Positions 46,991-59,939 of a stretch of 64,000 nt of DNA are shown in pieces. Location of the stretch: the NCBI GenBank assembly GCA_034440575.1, contig JAOTOL010001466.1, positions 893,001-957,000 on the forward strand. Direction: 5' to 3'. The DNA is from Imbricaverruca yamaguchii (Eukaryota > Arthropoda > Thecostraca > Neoverrucidae). Positions within the stretch are counted from its first letter, which is position 1. Every line of letters starts with the position of its first letter. The position numbers and the translations under genes are program-made. The notes beneath the pieces are model-generated. The model ran no database searches. It saw nothing but the letters and a program-made list of their open reading frames with translations, and was not told where the DNA came from.

Positions 46991-48030
46991 GCCACTAACG
47001 GGACGCGGCGCCCGATGCAGCACCGCCGAGAACGGCGGTGACTAATGTGCCGCTGGATGGTGACTAATGTGACGCGGTTACAGGGCGGCTGCAGCCAACA
47101 GTGGCGTGTTATCAGTCGGACGAGCGGCCGTCACTAACTGGCCGGCCAACTGCTCCCCGGCGTACACTGTGCGGCCTCGGAGCGCGCATCGCTCACAGCC
47201 GGCCAGCTGACCGGCCAACTTGCGACGTTAGCTGCTCGGCGCCAGCCCCCACCGGAACTTGTCCAGCCACCCACGCCTCCCACTGTCGGCAGCATAGTAG
47301 CCGTGCGGCTGGGGCGGATCAGTTGCTGTTCTGCTGTGCTCGGCACAGCTTTCGCCAGTGGGCGACTGGAGAAGTAGGAGCAGTCAATCGGATGGTCGTG
47401 TTGGGTTGGGAGAACGGGTCGGTGCCGTGCTGGTGCCACCGCTCGCCAATAGTAGGTCGGTGGCAGCCGGCAGACCTGATCTGTCACCTCCCAACCTGCC
47501 AGTTGTGGCGGCTGACAAACCTGATCTGTCACCTGCCAACTGTGGCGGAAGGCCAGCCTGATCTGCTACCTACCAACTGTGGCGGCTGACGTACCTGATC
47601 GCTCACCTGCCAACTATGGCAGCTGGTCCACCTCTCCTGGGGCCTCCCGCCCCTCGCATTACCAAGTTTCCCATAGCGAACGGAAACTTCTAATTGCAAA
47701 AACCTGTTTGCTTAGTGCGAGCTCGCGGTCTGAAGAGAAAGAAGTGATGGCTTCCTTGAGGCCCGAGCGGCGTCTTTGTTTGATGAGATTACTCGACGGT
47801 GTTCTGCTTGCCTGCAGTGAAACAACACAGGACGCACTTGGCCCGCCAGACCCTGCCCGAGGCCGACTTTTTTGTGTTCCTCGACTTGATATGATTCGGC
47901 ACTCGAGTCCAGAACGCGAGTCCTGCTGACTGGGTGGCCTGGACTCTCCTGGATTTGGTGGGTCCGACCCTGAGGCGTGAGATCGGCGGCCGAGCGTCGT
48001 ACCTCAGTGGACGAGCGCGAACTCTATTGA
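46991..48030. other. Intron sequence with a small degenerate repeat
   Basis: At 47450-47640 about four units of some 37 bp contain CCTGATCTGTCACCTGCCAA and CTGTGGCGGCTGAC. No gene supported; the frames here are GC-driven. Confidence 0.5.
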
Positions 48031-48034
48031 CTGG

Positions 48035-48530
48035 CTGAGCCAGAGCCTCATTAGGTGGGTGAGCCCGAGCCTCACTAGCCGGATGAGCCCGAGCCTCCCT
48101 GGCCGGGTGAGCCCGAGCCTCACTAGCTGGGTGGGCCCGAACCTCCCTGGCCGGGTGAGCCCGAGCCTCACTAGCCGGGTGAGCCCGAGCCTCCCTGGCC
48201 GGGTAAGCCCGAGCCTCCCTGGCCGGGTGAGCCCGAGCCTCACTAGCCGGGTGAGCCCGAGCCTCACTAGCTGGGTGGGCCCGAGCCTCCCTGGTCGGGT
48301 AAGCCCGAGCCTCTCTGACCGGGTGAGCCCGAGCCTCACTAGCCGGGTGAGCCCGAGCCTCACTAGCTGGGTGGGCCCGAGCCTCCCTGGTCGGGTAAGC
48401 CCGAGCCTCCCTGGCCGGGTGAGCCCGAGCCTCACTAGCTGGGTGGGCCCGAGCCTCCCTGGCCGGGTGAGCCCGAGCCTCACTAGCTGGGTGGGCCCGA
48501 GCCCCACTGGCTGGTTTAGTCCGAGCACTA
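48035..48530. repeat. 24-bp minisatellite, about 20 copies
   Basis: The unit is GAGCCCGAGCCTCACTAGCC followed by GGGT. Alternates with CTCCCTGGCC and CTAGCTGGGTGG variants. It translates as an SPSLTSRV-like octapeptide on + and is open on -, but shows no sign of being coding. Confidence 0.93.
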
Positions 48531-49222
48531 GCGACGATAAATCTCTCAAATGGCCGGTGTGTGGTTGAGCTGGAAAGTCGGCGGTTTGTTTATTCGAGCA
48601 GGCTCCCGCTGCGTGACGCCCTACAACCGCACGGCTGACTGAAGCGCCGCAGGCTAAACAGATGACCCAGGCATCCCGCACGGTCCAGTAGTTGACCTGG
48701 ACGGCTGACATTGAATAGCTGACATGTGCGCGTCAACACACGCGATGTTCCTGTGGGGCGAGGATCGATAGAGCTGCTGATGTAAGTTCCGCAACGCGAC
48801 AAATCGAACAAAATCATGGATAAAAGAGGCGCCGAGCCACAAAGTGACAGTGGGTATCGCTTTGGCAAGTTTGTGTTCATGGCGTTAGAGGTCAGAGAGT
48901 CAGAGCCGGCAGGTCAAAGTGCACCATTCTGTTACTCACGGCATGTGCACCAGCTTCCGCACCCTCGTTGTCTGATACGTGTAGGAAGGAGCTTGCACCA
49001 ACACATACAGCAGGCGGGGATTGATGCTGATTTCATGACAAACAAGTGCGCAACGTCATGTTGAGAAACCCTCATATGTTTGCCATCATCTTGATTCGTT
49101 CTCAAATCCCGCGACATGCAACGCGACAGATGGCCCGTTGGACCGCTGCTGCTGACGACACTGCGCTGTTGACGGTCCGAGCCGGGCGTCACGTCACGTG
49201 ACCCGTGTGTGACGCGTTGCAG
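48531..49222. other. Intron sequence before the teneurin exon
   Basis: Unique and of moderate composition. It ends in GACGCGTTGCAG, the acceptor for 49223. Confidence 0.55.
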
Positions 49223-49491
49223 ACGTGCGGCGCAAGACGGTGCCGCCGGCGGGCAGCACGTTCTCGGTGGTGCGGCTGGCCGAGAGCTACGCCGAGACCA
49301 TCAGCCCGCACGGCTACTGGTCGATGCAGTTCTACCTGCCGGACGACACGTACCTGCAGTGGAACAGCACGGTGCCGCGCGGCGCCAGCCTGGCCGTCTA
49401 CGGCCGCCGCAACGCGCTGCCCACGCACACGCACTTCCAGGTGCACCAGCTGCTGCGCGGCTACAACCGGCGCAGCCGGCGCACCTCGGGG
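49223..49491 (+). CDS. Teneurin exon: conserved extracellular domain before the EGF repeats
   Basis: Acceptor GTTGCAG|AC, donor GGG|GTGAGT at 49491/49492; it enters in phase 1 and leaves in phase 0. It encodes about 90 residues beginning VRRKTVPPAG, then SPHGYWSMQFYLPDD, a WNST glycosylation site, and the sequence LAVYGRRNALPTHTHF, which I recognise as the characteristic teneurin block just N-terminal of the EGF repeats. Together with the following exon this identifies the gene. Teneurins are presynaptic and postsynaptic adhesion proteins that homodimerise through EGF repeats and bind partner teneurins or latrophilins. I cannot tell Ten-m from Ten-a here. The exon's last 9 bases belong to the first unit of a 27-bp minisatellite that duplicates the donor. 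Confidence 0.92.
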
Positions 49492-50165
49492 GTGAGTGTG
49501 AACGGCCGCACCTCGGGGGTGAGTGTATGTGGCCGCACCTCGGGGGTGAGTGTGGACGGCCGCACCTCGGGGGTGAGTGTGGACGGCCGCACCTCGGGGG
49601 TGAGTGTGGACGGCCGCACCTCGGGGGTGAGTGTGGACGGCCGCACCTCGGGGGTGAGTGTGAACGGCCGCACCTCGGGGGTGAGTGTATGTGGCCGCAC
49701 CTCGGGGGTGAGTGTGAACGGCCGCACCTCGGGGGTGAGTGTATGTGGCCGCACCTCGCGGGTGAGTGTATGTGGCCGCACCTCGCGGGTGAGTGTATGT
49801 GGCCGCACCTCGGGGGTGAGTGTGGACGGCCGCACCGCACCTGGGGGTGAGTGTGGACGGCCGGCGCACCTCGGGGGGTGAGTGTGAACGGCCGCACCTC
49901 GGGGGTGAGTGTATGTGGCCGCACCTCGGGGGTGAGTGTATGTGGCCGCACCTCGGGGGTGAGTGTGACGGCCGCACGGGGGGGTGTGGACGGCCGCACC
50001 TCGGGGGTGAGTGTGGAACGGCCGCACCTCGGGGGTGAGTGTATGTGGCCGCACCTCGCGGGTGAGTGTATGTGGCCGCACCTCGGGGGTGAGTGTATGT
50101 GGCCGCACCTCGGGGGTGAGTGTGAACGGCCGCACCTCGGGGGTGAGTGTGAACGGCCGCATCGG
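49482..50165 (+). repeat. 27-bp minisatellite carrying the teneurin 5' splice site in each unit
   Basis: About 25 units of CGCACCTCGGGGGTGAGTGT followed by GAACGGC, GGACGGC or ATGTGGC. The first unit spans the exon end, so every unit repeats the junction CTCGGG|GTGAGT (some CTCGCGG|GTGAGT). The unit is 27 bp (9 codons) and continues the exon's frame as TSGVSVNGR-type repeats to a stop at 49879-49881, where an extra G has shifted the frame. Any of the first dozen or so donors could therefore be used in frame, each adding 9 residues. Confidence 0.95.
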
Positions 50166-52140
50166 CGCACATTGGGACGGGTGTAAATGGCCGGACCGAT
50201 GCGTGAAGCATGCATTGGACCGATGCATGCATTGAGCTGAGTGCCCCTCCTCCCCGCGGAGCCGATGAACCTGAAGAGAGAGAGAGAGACAGAGAGAGAG
50301 AGGAGGATGAGGAGGGAGAGGGGCAAGGTCAGCAGGCAGAGCTATGCTCTCAGCCGATGAGCCGAAAGAGCATATACGAGTATGAGGCTTGTGTCGCGGA
50401 TTGCTCTATTGCTTCTCGTGTGTGTACATCAGGTGGAAGATTGTTGATGTCCTGGTTATCGCACCGCAGACGAAATAGCACCGCTTGGCCTGTCGAGCGT
50501 TAGATTTATTTCGGTCATCAATTGCCGACCAACACCAGCCATTGACAGCCAAGCGAATGCTATGTTTGCCTAGGTCGTATTTCATACGCTGTGTGCCAAT
50601 GTCAGACATTTTTGTTGACCTCCTACCAGCAGTCGGATTAGCTGACAGCTGCAGAGGATTCAATTACCTCTGCCTTCGTAGGAATTATGGCTGATCGAAT
50701 ACTTGCATCTTACGATTCGAATACGACTGGTCTTATTAGAAAATAACTTGACCTTTGGAGAAGCACTTGCAAGTCGAGCAAAAGTTTCAGTCGGCGTTAT
50801 GTTGAATACATTAAAGTAGCAGCTATTCACACACGTGTGAATAGCTGCTACAGCGGCCAGGGACGATGGAGCGCCAGTGAACAATGGAGGTGAACGTCAT
50901 GTTGTCACGTAAGACTAATGGCTAGGGCGACAAAATTAGTCGTTTATGGACGGCGAGTATATGGAGCGAATCGATCCATAATGTGCTATTTTTAGCAACA
51001 TTTTTCTAACTTCAAGACGGAGGCCATATTAAATGTCACTATTTTATGTCATCATGCTCCTTGCAGACGGACTGAAAAGAGCATTGTTAACGTTGATTGC
51101 AATGCTGTGACACTTAGGTGATTGATGGCATTGGGACGTAAATTGGTGTTCGAGTTGCAACTTCTCGCTGTATTTGCCAACGTTTCTGCTATTGCTCTCA
51201 CCAGAATGCAAGGTTATGGTACTAATAAAACTAAATCACCGGTCACAGGTCATAGCGTAAGTGCAAAGTGAAGCGTATAGCGAGTGACGTTGACGATGCC
51301 CATATGTAGTGTGCAGGGAGAAGTGTACAATCTTCGTGAGAGCATTTGAGCTGGTGCATTGTATTGGTAGCTTTTAACTTGTTGGGTGAACCACGAGAAC
51401 TGTCTTCGCGAGAAGGTTTGATGTATTCCTACCTGTGTATTATGTGAGGAGTTTAATTTCACTGTTGTTGTCTGTAGTGTCTTTGCATCTTTTGTGATGT
51501 CTCGTACGATTTTCTCGTCAGTTTCGCATGAGGATCCCATCGCAAAAAAATAGATGCCAGTTTTTGTGCCATGATTTTGTTGTTTGCTGCTTAGTGAAGT
51601 GCTTTTTTCACGTAACAGTTGATTTATCAGTCAATGTTTGTGTTGGAATAGCCGCTATTAACCAGGATTTGTTTCCTATCATGGTAGGCCACGTTGCATC
51701 ATGCAACGAGTGTGTGCCCCTGACAATATCATATGGTCGAAATGACGGGTTAGGGCTTAACCCTTTTCTAACCGAAAATTTCTTGGATAATGAAGGTCAA
51801 TTTAATGCTTCTTATCTGTCTATAATCATGAATTGCAACCGGAACATACGGATATATATTGGTTAGGTACGAAGGACATGTTTTGGTAGCCAGAGTTCTG
51901 CACGAAGAAGAATGTCCAATCAGAATAGTTATTAAATGTTTATCTTACAGGAGATCTGATTCTGTTGAGCTTATATCTGGAAGGACATTCGCTGCCCGCA
52001 TTTGAACACGGGTACCGGGCAGCCGGATCTGCATACTCACTGATCTTGAATGGTATGCCGTTGTTATCAATTCACACGGAAAGGAATGGAGTGGCATTAT
52101 TATACGTCTCAAAAGTGAATGCGACTATTACATGTAGTAA
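50166..52140. other. Intron sequence, no gene seen
   Basis: GA-rich tract at 50274-50325, otherwise AT-rich unique DNA with frames under about 115 codons. Contains the inverted repeat at 50816-50851. Confidence 0.5.
50816..50851. repeat. Perfect inverted repeat, 17-bp stem, 2-nt loop
   Basis: GTAGCAGCTATTCACAC (50816-50832) pairs with GTGTGAATAGCTGCTAC (50835-50851). Confidence 0.92.
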
Positions 52141-52142
52141 TG

Positions 52143-53375
<1,233 letters not shown>

Positions 53376-53830
53376 GTGGCTGCAGCCATCTCCTGGTGGT
53401 GCTGCAGCCATCTCCTGGTGGTGCTGCAGCCATCTCCTGGTGGTGCTGCACTCAGGCCACCGGTCTGTCGCGTCAGGGTTCTGTGGCTGCAGGGTTCTGT
53501 AGCGTCAGGGTTCTGTGGCTGCAGGGTTCTGTAGCGTCAGGGTTCTGTGGCTGCAGGGTTCTGTAGCGTCAGGGTTCTGTAGCTGCAGGGTTCTGTAGCG
53601 TCAGGGTTCCGTAGCTGCAGGGTTCTGTAGCGTCGGGGTTATGTGGCTGCAGGATTCCGTAGCGTCAGGGTTCTGTGGCTGCAGGGTTCCGTAGCGTTAG
53701 GTTTCTGTAGCTACAGGGTTCCGTAGCGTCAGGGTTCTGTGGCTGCAGGGTTCCGTAGCGTTAGGTTTCTGTAGCTGCAGGGTTCCATAGTGTTAGGGTT
53801 CTGTAGCCGGAGCCATCTCCTGGTGGTACT
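53376..53830. repeat. Compound minisatellite, 24-bp then 16-bp units
   Basis: Three copies of TGCAGCCATCTCCTGGTGGT plus GC (53380-53450), then about 20 half-units of 16 bp alternating GGGTTCTGTGGCTGCA and GGGTTCTGTAGCGTCA, giving a 32-bp dimer. The CCATCTCCTGGTGGT segment and the GCCAC(C/T)GGTCTGTCG end recur at 53812-53850, so the 16-bp array sits inside a duplication. Confidence 0.9.
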
Positions 53831-54829
53831 GCACTCAAGCCACTGGTCTGTCGTGTCCGGGCTCCGGTCCGGGGCGTTGGTGCAGACCCCCGTCCTGGAT
53901 CAGCACCGCGTCAGACGGATCAATTCCAGGGTGGTGTATACTTTACGCTGGGAGTCCTCCCAAAAGGCGAGACAAACAACGGTAGAAGGAGGCGTCACAT
54001 TTATTGTCACGGTAGCCATGCTTGGAAGCGACCGCAGGTTTCGATAAGCGTCCGTCCATGAACTATTAGGCTGGCATGCAGTCGATGTTAGGTTAGCTCA
54101 GACGATTTGCGTCCTGTGTGGATGCAAAGCACACGGACTAATTGGGTCCCGTTGGACCCAATGTCCCAGAACTGCTCCGAACGCCCTCGGGACTCCGAGT
54201 CAGGTCTGGATGCATCACGCTACATTGAGGCATTGTATGGGATGTTGCCGCCAACTTGACACAGACTGTCGACTTGAGTACGGCTGTTTGTGAAGCTCAG
54301 ATGTCTGTGTCGGCTTAATGCATCCATGAAACCACAAGTGGACGCGCTTCAGTTCCTAGCGCAACCGAAAAAAAAATGTTGCCGAGATTATGTTCTACAA
54401 AGAATGGAGGCTATTGAAGGATGCGTGGCATCTCGACGGATGGGAGCGACAATAGCCATCCGAAAACGGCTGGGTTCAGGCAGACGAGAAAAACACTTTG
54501 AGACGTTCAACCAAGGCGTTCCGAATCGTTCCGCTTGTCTTTCTTACGCCTGCTGAACTGTCAACGCATCACCTCAGGAAGCTCCTCTGGGGAAACAGAG
54601 TAGGTGATCGTAGCTGGCGCAATCCGCAAAACAATCCTGGGCTGCTTTTAATGGACACTGTTCCTCAGGGCTCCCTCTGCAGCCTTCCAGGACAGGAGTC
54701 TGTCTGTCTGTCAGGAGTCGTGTGATGTAACCGCGAACAATAGGCGGACCACTTGTCACTTGTCATCGGTGCCACCTGCCACAAGCATCGGTGGTGCCAC
54801 TTGCCACAGCTGGCCGTGTGTCACCACCT
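53831..54829. other. Intron sequence, no gene seen
   Basis: Unique. A9 run at 54369. Short frames only. Confidence 0.5.
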
Positions 54830-56045
54830 GCCACAGTCACGCTCAGTGTGTCACCACCTGTCGCAGTCACACAGTATGTCACCACCTGTCACGGACGCAC
54901 TCAGTGTGTCACCACCTGTCACAGTCACACACAGTGTGTCACCACCTGTCGCAGTCACACTCAGTGTGTCACCACCTGTGTCAACACAGTGTGTCACCAC
55001 CTGTCACGGCACACACAGTGTGTCACCACCGTCACGGGACACACAGTGTGTCACCACCTGTCACAGTCACACACAGTGTGTCACCACCGTCACGGTCACA
55101 CGAGTGTGTCACCACCTGCGTCACACAGTGTGTCACACTGTCACGGTCACACACAGTGTGTCCACCTGCCACAGTCACACACAGTGTGTCGCCACCTGTC
55201 ACGGTCACACGCAGTGTGTCACCACCTGTGACGGACACACACAGTGTGTCACCACCTGTCACGGACACACACAGTGTGTCACCACCTGTCACAGTCACAC
55301 ACAGTGTGTCACCACCTGTCACGGACACACACAGTGTGTCACCACCTGTCACAGTCACACACAGTGTGTCACCACCTGTCACAGTCACACACAGTGTGTC
55401 ACCACCTGTCACGGTCACACACAGTGTGTCACCACCTGTCACGGACACACACAGTGTGTCACCACCTGTCACAGTCACACACAGTGTGTCACCACCTGTC
55501 ACGGACACACACAGTGTGTCACCACCTGTCACAGTCACACACAGTGTGTCGCCACCTGTCACGGACACACAGTGTGTCACCACCTGTCACAGTCACACAC
55601 AGTGTGTCACCACCTGTCACGGACACACACAGTGTGTCACCACCTGTCACGGACACACAGTGTGTCACCACCTGTCACGGACACACACAGTGTGTCACCA
55701 CCTGCCACAGTCACACACAGTGTGTCACCACCTGTCACGGACACACAGTGTGTCACCACCTGTCACAGTCACACACAGTGTGTCACCACCTGTCACAGTC
55801 ACACACAGTGTGTCACCACCTGCCACAGTCACACACAGTGTGTCACCACCTGCCACAGTCACACACAGTGTGTCACCACCTGTCACAGTCACACACAGTG
55901 TGTCACCACCTGTCACGGACACACGCAGTGTGTCACCACCTGTCACGGTCACACACAGTGTGTCACCACCTGTCACAGACACACACAGTGTGTCACCACC
56001 TGTCACGGTCACACACAGTATGTCACCACCTGTCACGGTCACACA
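54830..56045. repeat. 30-bp minisatellite, about 40 copies
   Basis: The unit is CACCTGTCACAGTCACACAC followed by AGTGTGTCAC. Two main forms (CACAGTCACACAC and CACGGACACACAC) alternate through much of the array. The first part (to about 55200) has shortened units. Each unit holds the small inverted repeat ACACACAGTGTGT. The long + and - frames are repeat effects. Confidence 0.95.
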
Positions 56046-56345
56046 CAGTGTGGCTGCGGCAGACGTGTTCGGGTGTCGGCACCGTCGGCTGGCCGCCAAT
56101 CGATGTCGGCTATAACGCCATCGCGTTCTCACCGCCGGACCCTGGGGAGCTCGGTCGCGCCGATCCGTCATCGGCCGGGGGGGGGGGGCGCTTCAATGAA
56201 GCCCAATGCTTAATGACCCATCCAACAAGACCATTCAGGACGGTCGGCGCTACACGTCATCGTCATCCAGCCGCCGAGCGGATCCGACAGTCGACCGGAT
56301 GCGATAGGTCGAGCTGTCTGCTGGAGTGGACGGTGCAGATGGGCG
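56046..56345. other. Intron sequence, no gene seen
   Basis: Includes a G11 run at about 56178-56188. Confidence 0.5.
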
Positions 56346-56347
56346 GC

Positions 56348-56470
56348 ACATCGCGGCATATCGCGGAGCATCGCGGAGCACCGCGGAGCACCGCGGAGCA
56401 CCGCGGAGCATCGCGGAGCACCGCGGAGCACCGTGGAGCACGGCGGAGCAAGGCGGAGCACGGCGGAACG
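56348..56470. repeat. 10-bp minisatellite GCGGAGCACC
   Basis: About 11 copies with GCATC, CGTGG and AAGG variants. Confidence 0.92.
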
Positions 56471-56529
56471 CGGCGGCCGGTGTTCTGGCGGCGTGGTCTC
56501 GCCTCTGTCGGCCGCAGTGGTTGATGACC

Positions 56530-56573
56530 CACCACTTCGGCCCGGAAAGTGACCTTTCCGGGCCGAAGTGGTG
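56530..56573. repeat. Perfect inverted repeat, 20-bp stem, 4-nt loop
   Basis: CACCACTTCGGCCCGGAAAG (56530-56549) pairs exactly with the arm at 56554-56573 around TGAC. GC-rich and therefore very stable. No poly-T or known RNA family around it. Confidence 0.95.
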
Positions 56574-58125
56574 CCTCGCTTCTACAGCCCGCGTGGGTTA
56601 ATTGCCGGGCTAATTACCCGACCGGCTAGCTAGTCAGGGATAACTTTCTTCGTTTCCAGTTGAAGTATATTCCGCTTGGGCAAAAACTGGCCCACATTCA
56701 CAGAACGAGAGCGTGGAATTTGGACAGCTGTGTTGGCGTATCGCTGAGGCCGTAGCTGCTCTGCACTGAACTAAAGACTGACGCCAACGCTCGATCCTCC
56801 AGCGACTGGATATTGTTGCCAAGATTAATGTCCATGTTTATGGAGATGAGCAAAGTTGGGTGAAAAGGTCCGCTCTTGGTGTGAGCCGAGTCCCTGTAAT
56901 TAATTTGCGACAGTGCAGAATTTGAAGATCGCGCCATGGCAGCGTAATGTGCACATCCGCTTCCGGCTGGATGAAGTGCTTAAGTACACATGTCTGTGTT
57001 CGTTCTTTCAGTTCGATAGTTCTTGTTCGCAGTTCCAGCGTAATTTCGCTCGTAGTGAGAAGAGCTCTTGGGAACCCCTCCACGTTGCGGGTGGCCAAAA
57101 AAAAGTAGCGTGCTACCCAGGGAGGGATAATTTATCAGTCTGGAGCTACGCCTAACAAACTTTGGAGCAAGAGTTAAGGTAACTTTGTTCCTCTTTGGAA
57201 GTGCCATCTATCACCACACGAATAAGGAGATTCTGCTAGCGTGACATGCGTAATGTGTTTTTCTTCTATAATAAGCTTGCTCTAAATTTTTTCGAAGATA
57301 CATTTTACTGTGTTATTGTTGTAGTGAACACTACATGTAGCCATGGGTGGTCCAGAGCGTGCTGTTTATATTTTGTTTCGATCCCTGGTCGCTTGCTTCA
57401 CCTCGATCGTCCGTCTGTTGCGTCTCGCCATTTGCCAGTTTGTGTGTTAACTGGACAATATAAAGTAAGCTTTAATGCCAAAGTCTCGAGGTGTTCTTCT
57501 TTAACACGAAACCCGTCCAATATCAGAGTTTGCGATTCGAAATACGCCGGTTCGCTTGCTTCTTTGCCGTTCGCATTCCTCTCCAATTTCAGCTGGTATA
57601 AGAATAAATCTACGCATAAATTGCCATGTTAATCAAAAGTGGTTTATCGTGCCTACGTGGAATGTTGGACGTTTCCAGGAATTTACCAGTGACTTAGCCA
57701 CTATTTGTATGGAACAAATATTGGAACAAATATACACTGCACGCAGGTGCGGACTGAAATACACATTGCTTACATAATGCGATGCCGGCGAGAGGTGATT
57801 CCGCATGTTTACGCTTTGCTTAGCTCTTTGTCTTTTATTCCCTTGTCGGCAAGTGTTGCTTTCCAGACACAAATATTAGCTAATTTCAATCGTGTCCACG
57901 CTCATTTTGTTCCACTGACCTCTATGCGCCTTTCTGCCTAAACTAGCGCAATGGCAAATCAATAGATGAACAATCAGTTTAAAGATACGATTAAAGAGCA
58001 TAAAGGAAGCAAATGCATAATTAGACGTGTGTACTTATAAAAGTACTGTACCTTACACCAATGATCCGTTTGCCAGCATAATACTTCCGTTCCTGATATT
58101 CTGCTCGCATATCGGCCACATCGAA
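56574..58125. other. Intron sequence, no gene seen
   Basis: AT-rich unique DNA. Frames up to about 128 codons have no recognisable content. Confidence 0.5.
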
Positions 58126-58460
58126 ACTGTAACTCCTCCGTCCCCGCATCGGTCTGTGGACATAGTTACTAGCATCTTCCCACCGGTAGGTAGATATTGT
58201 GGCTATCGTCTCCCTACCGATCGATGGATACTGTGACCACAATCTCCCTACCGGTCTGTGGATATTGTTACTACCATCTCTTCACCATTATATGGATGTT
58301 GTGACTACCGTCTCACCATCTGTTGGTGGATATTGTGACCCTTGTATCCGCACGAGCTTGTGTATATTGTAACTCCACCATCTCTCCACCAGTCTGATAA
58401 TATTGTGACTACCATCTCCCCGCCGGCCTGCCGATATTGTAACTATGCAGCGTCACTACC
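58126..58460. repeat. Degenerate repeat, about 47-bp unit
   Basis: GGTCTGTGGATATTGT, GACTACCATCTC and CACCGGTC-like segments recur about seven times, strongly diverged. Confidence 0.7.
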
Positions 58461-58474
58461 AAATGTAGATGTGA

Positions 58475-58985
58475 TGCCGCCGTCCCCATGGCTTTATGGC
58501 AGTCTGTGTATATACCGACGGCCTGCTGTCCCCATGGCACTTTGGCAGTCTGTGTGGCACGCCATCCTCATGGTCCTGTGGCAGTCTGTGACTTGCGTCT
58601 CACGGCTGTACGCAGCCTGTGTGTCCCGCCGTCCCCATGGCTCTATGGCAGTCTGTGTGGCCCGCCGTCCCCATGCCCTGTGACAGTCTGTGTGGCCCAC
58701 CGTCCCCATGGCTTTATGACAGTCTGTGTGGCCCGCCGTCCCCATGGCTCTGTGGCAGTCTGCGTGGCCCGCCGTCCTCATGGCTCTGTGGCAGTCTGTG
58801 TGGCCCGCCGTCCCCATGGCCCTGTGACAGTCTGTGTGGCACGCCGTCCCCATGGCTCTGTGGCAGTCTGTGTGGCCCACCGTCCCCATGGCTCTGTGGC
58901 AGTCCGTGTGGCCCACCGTCCCCATGGCTCTGTGGCAGTCTGTGTGGCCACGCCGTCCCCATGGCCCTGTGACAGTCTGTGTACG
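58475..58985. repeat. 36-bp minisatellite abutting the teneurin acceptor
   Basis: About 14 units of CCGTCCCCATGGCTCTGTGG followed by CAGTCTGTGTGGCCCG. The last unit ends about 25 bp before the acceptor of the exon at 59012, so the array occupies the region where the branch point would normally lie. Confidence 0.94.
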
Positions 58986-59011
58986 CACCGACGGCCGCCG
59001 TCTCCCCGCAG

Positions 59012-59228
59012 CCGTCCGTGCACCAGTCGTTCACCGAGTTCCTGCAGCAAGGCAACTGGTTCTTCTCCGTCTACAACGACGACGGCGAGGAGACGCCGAT
59101 GACGCTGCTGCTGAGCGAGGCGCGCGACATGACCGAGGGCTGTCCGAACGGCTGCAGCGGCACCGGCGAGTGCCTGCTCGGCAGGTGCGAGTGCCACGCC
59201 GGCTTCGGCGGCGACGACTGCAGCGAGA
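59012..59228 (+). CDS. Teneurin exon: end of juxta-EGF domain and first EGF repeat
   Basis: The acceptor TCTCCCCGCAG ends at 59011 and the donor is GAGA|GTAAGT at 59228/59229. It enters in phase 0 (matching 49491) and leaves in phase 1, the usual phase between EGF exons. It encodes about 72 residues: PSVHQSFTEFLQQGNWFFSV, YNDDGEE, an LLLSEARDMTEG segment and then one complete EGF with six cysteines (C-x3-C-x5-C-x4-C-x-C-x8-C, 59140-59222). The phrase order (FxEFLxxGxWFFSVYNDG, then the first EGF) is that of teneurins. The remaining EGF repeats and the large NHL/YD/barrel part must lie beyond the window or in unrecognised exons. Confidence 0.93.
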
Positions 59229-59890
59229 GTAAGTGCCGGCCGCTCGAGCGTCCCTCCTCCCCCCACACACACATGCACGTCGGGAGTGCGCAGTCGGACA
59301 CTCGCACCCACACTCACTGGACGCTCTCACACGTGCCGTGAGTGGTCTAGTGAGTGCGGGACCGCGTGGAGCACGGACCGCGTGGCGCCTCGGTCCGTGC
59401 GCCACGCGCTCCCGTGTTGCTCCAGGACGAAGTGGGTGCATCGCCCCGGGCCGCACGCCACGTGCTCCAGTCTTGTCTCAGGAACGAACTGGCGACAGTC
59501 CCGAACGTCTCGTCGTCGGCGGCGAGGTGGTTTTGCCGTCCCGCTCTCGCTGCGATGAGGAGTCAGCCCGACCCGACGCGTGGGTGTGCAGATGCGTGGG
59601 CGTCAACACCAGCGGCCTCTTCACAACCGCCGAGTGTTATCGAGAGTGGGAGGCGGCGTGGGGAGGGAGTGCGTGGGAGCCAACACCCACCTGGTGGCAT
59701 GCGGAAAGCCTGTTTCGTGCCTGGCTCCGCAAGTTGATAGCGTGCATGTCAGACCGCCGACGGTGATGGATGACAAAGGAGGACCTTGAACAGCCGCGAA
59801 AATGACGTCATAACGGCGCTCGCCACACCTGGCAGGCATAAAGACATAAAGACATAAAAGATTAGTGCAACTATGAGCCACAAGGGCCCT
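59229..59890. other. Teneurin intron start
   Basis: Begins GTAAGT. GC-rich for about 350 bp, then unique. A CATAAAGA repeat of three units at 59837-59860 may be the 3' tail of the CR1-like copy that follows. Confidence 0.45.
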
Positions 59891-59939
59891 TCTTGGTTGC
59901 ACCGTGTACACTCAACCAGTTGCCCACCAAATCCGTCGA

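Noticed and set aside
54753..56524. Cys/His-rich frames that look like zinc-finger proteins
   Set aside because: The C and H spacing comes only from the 30-bp repeat and does not match any finger pattern.
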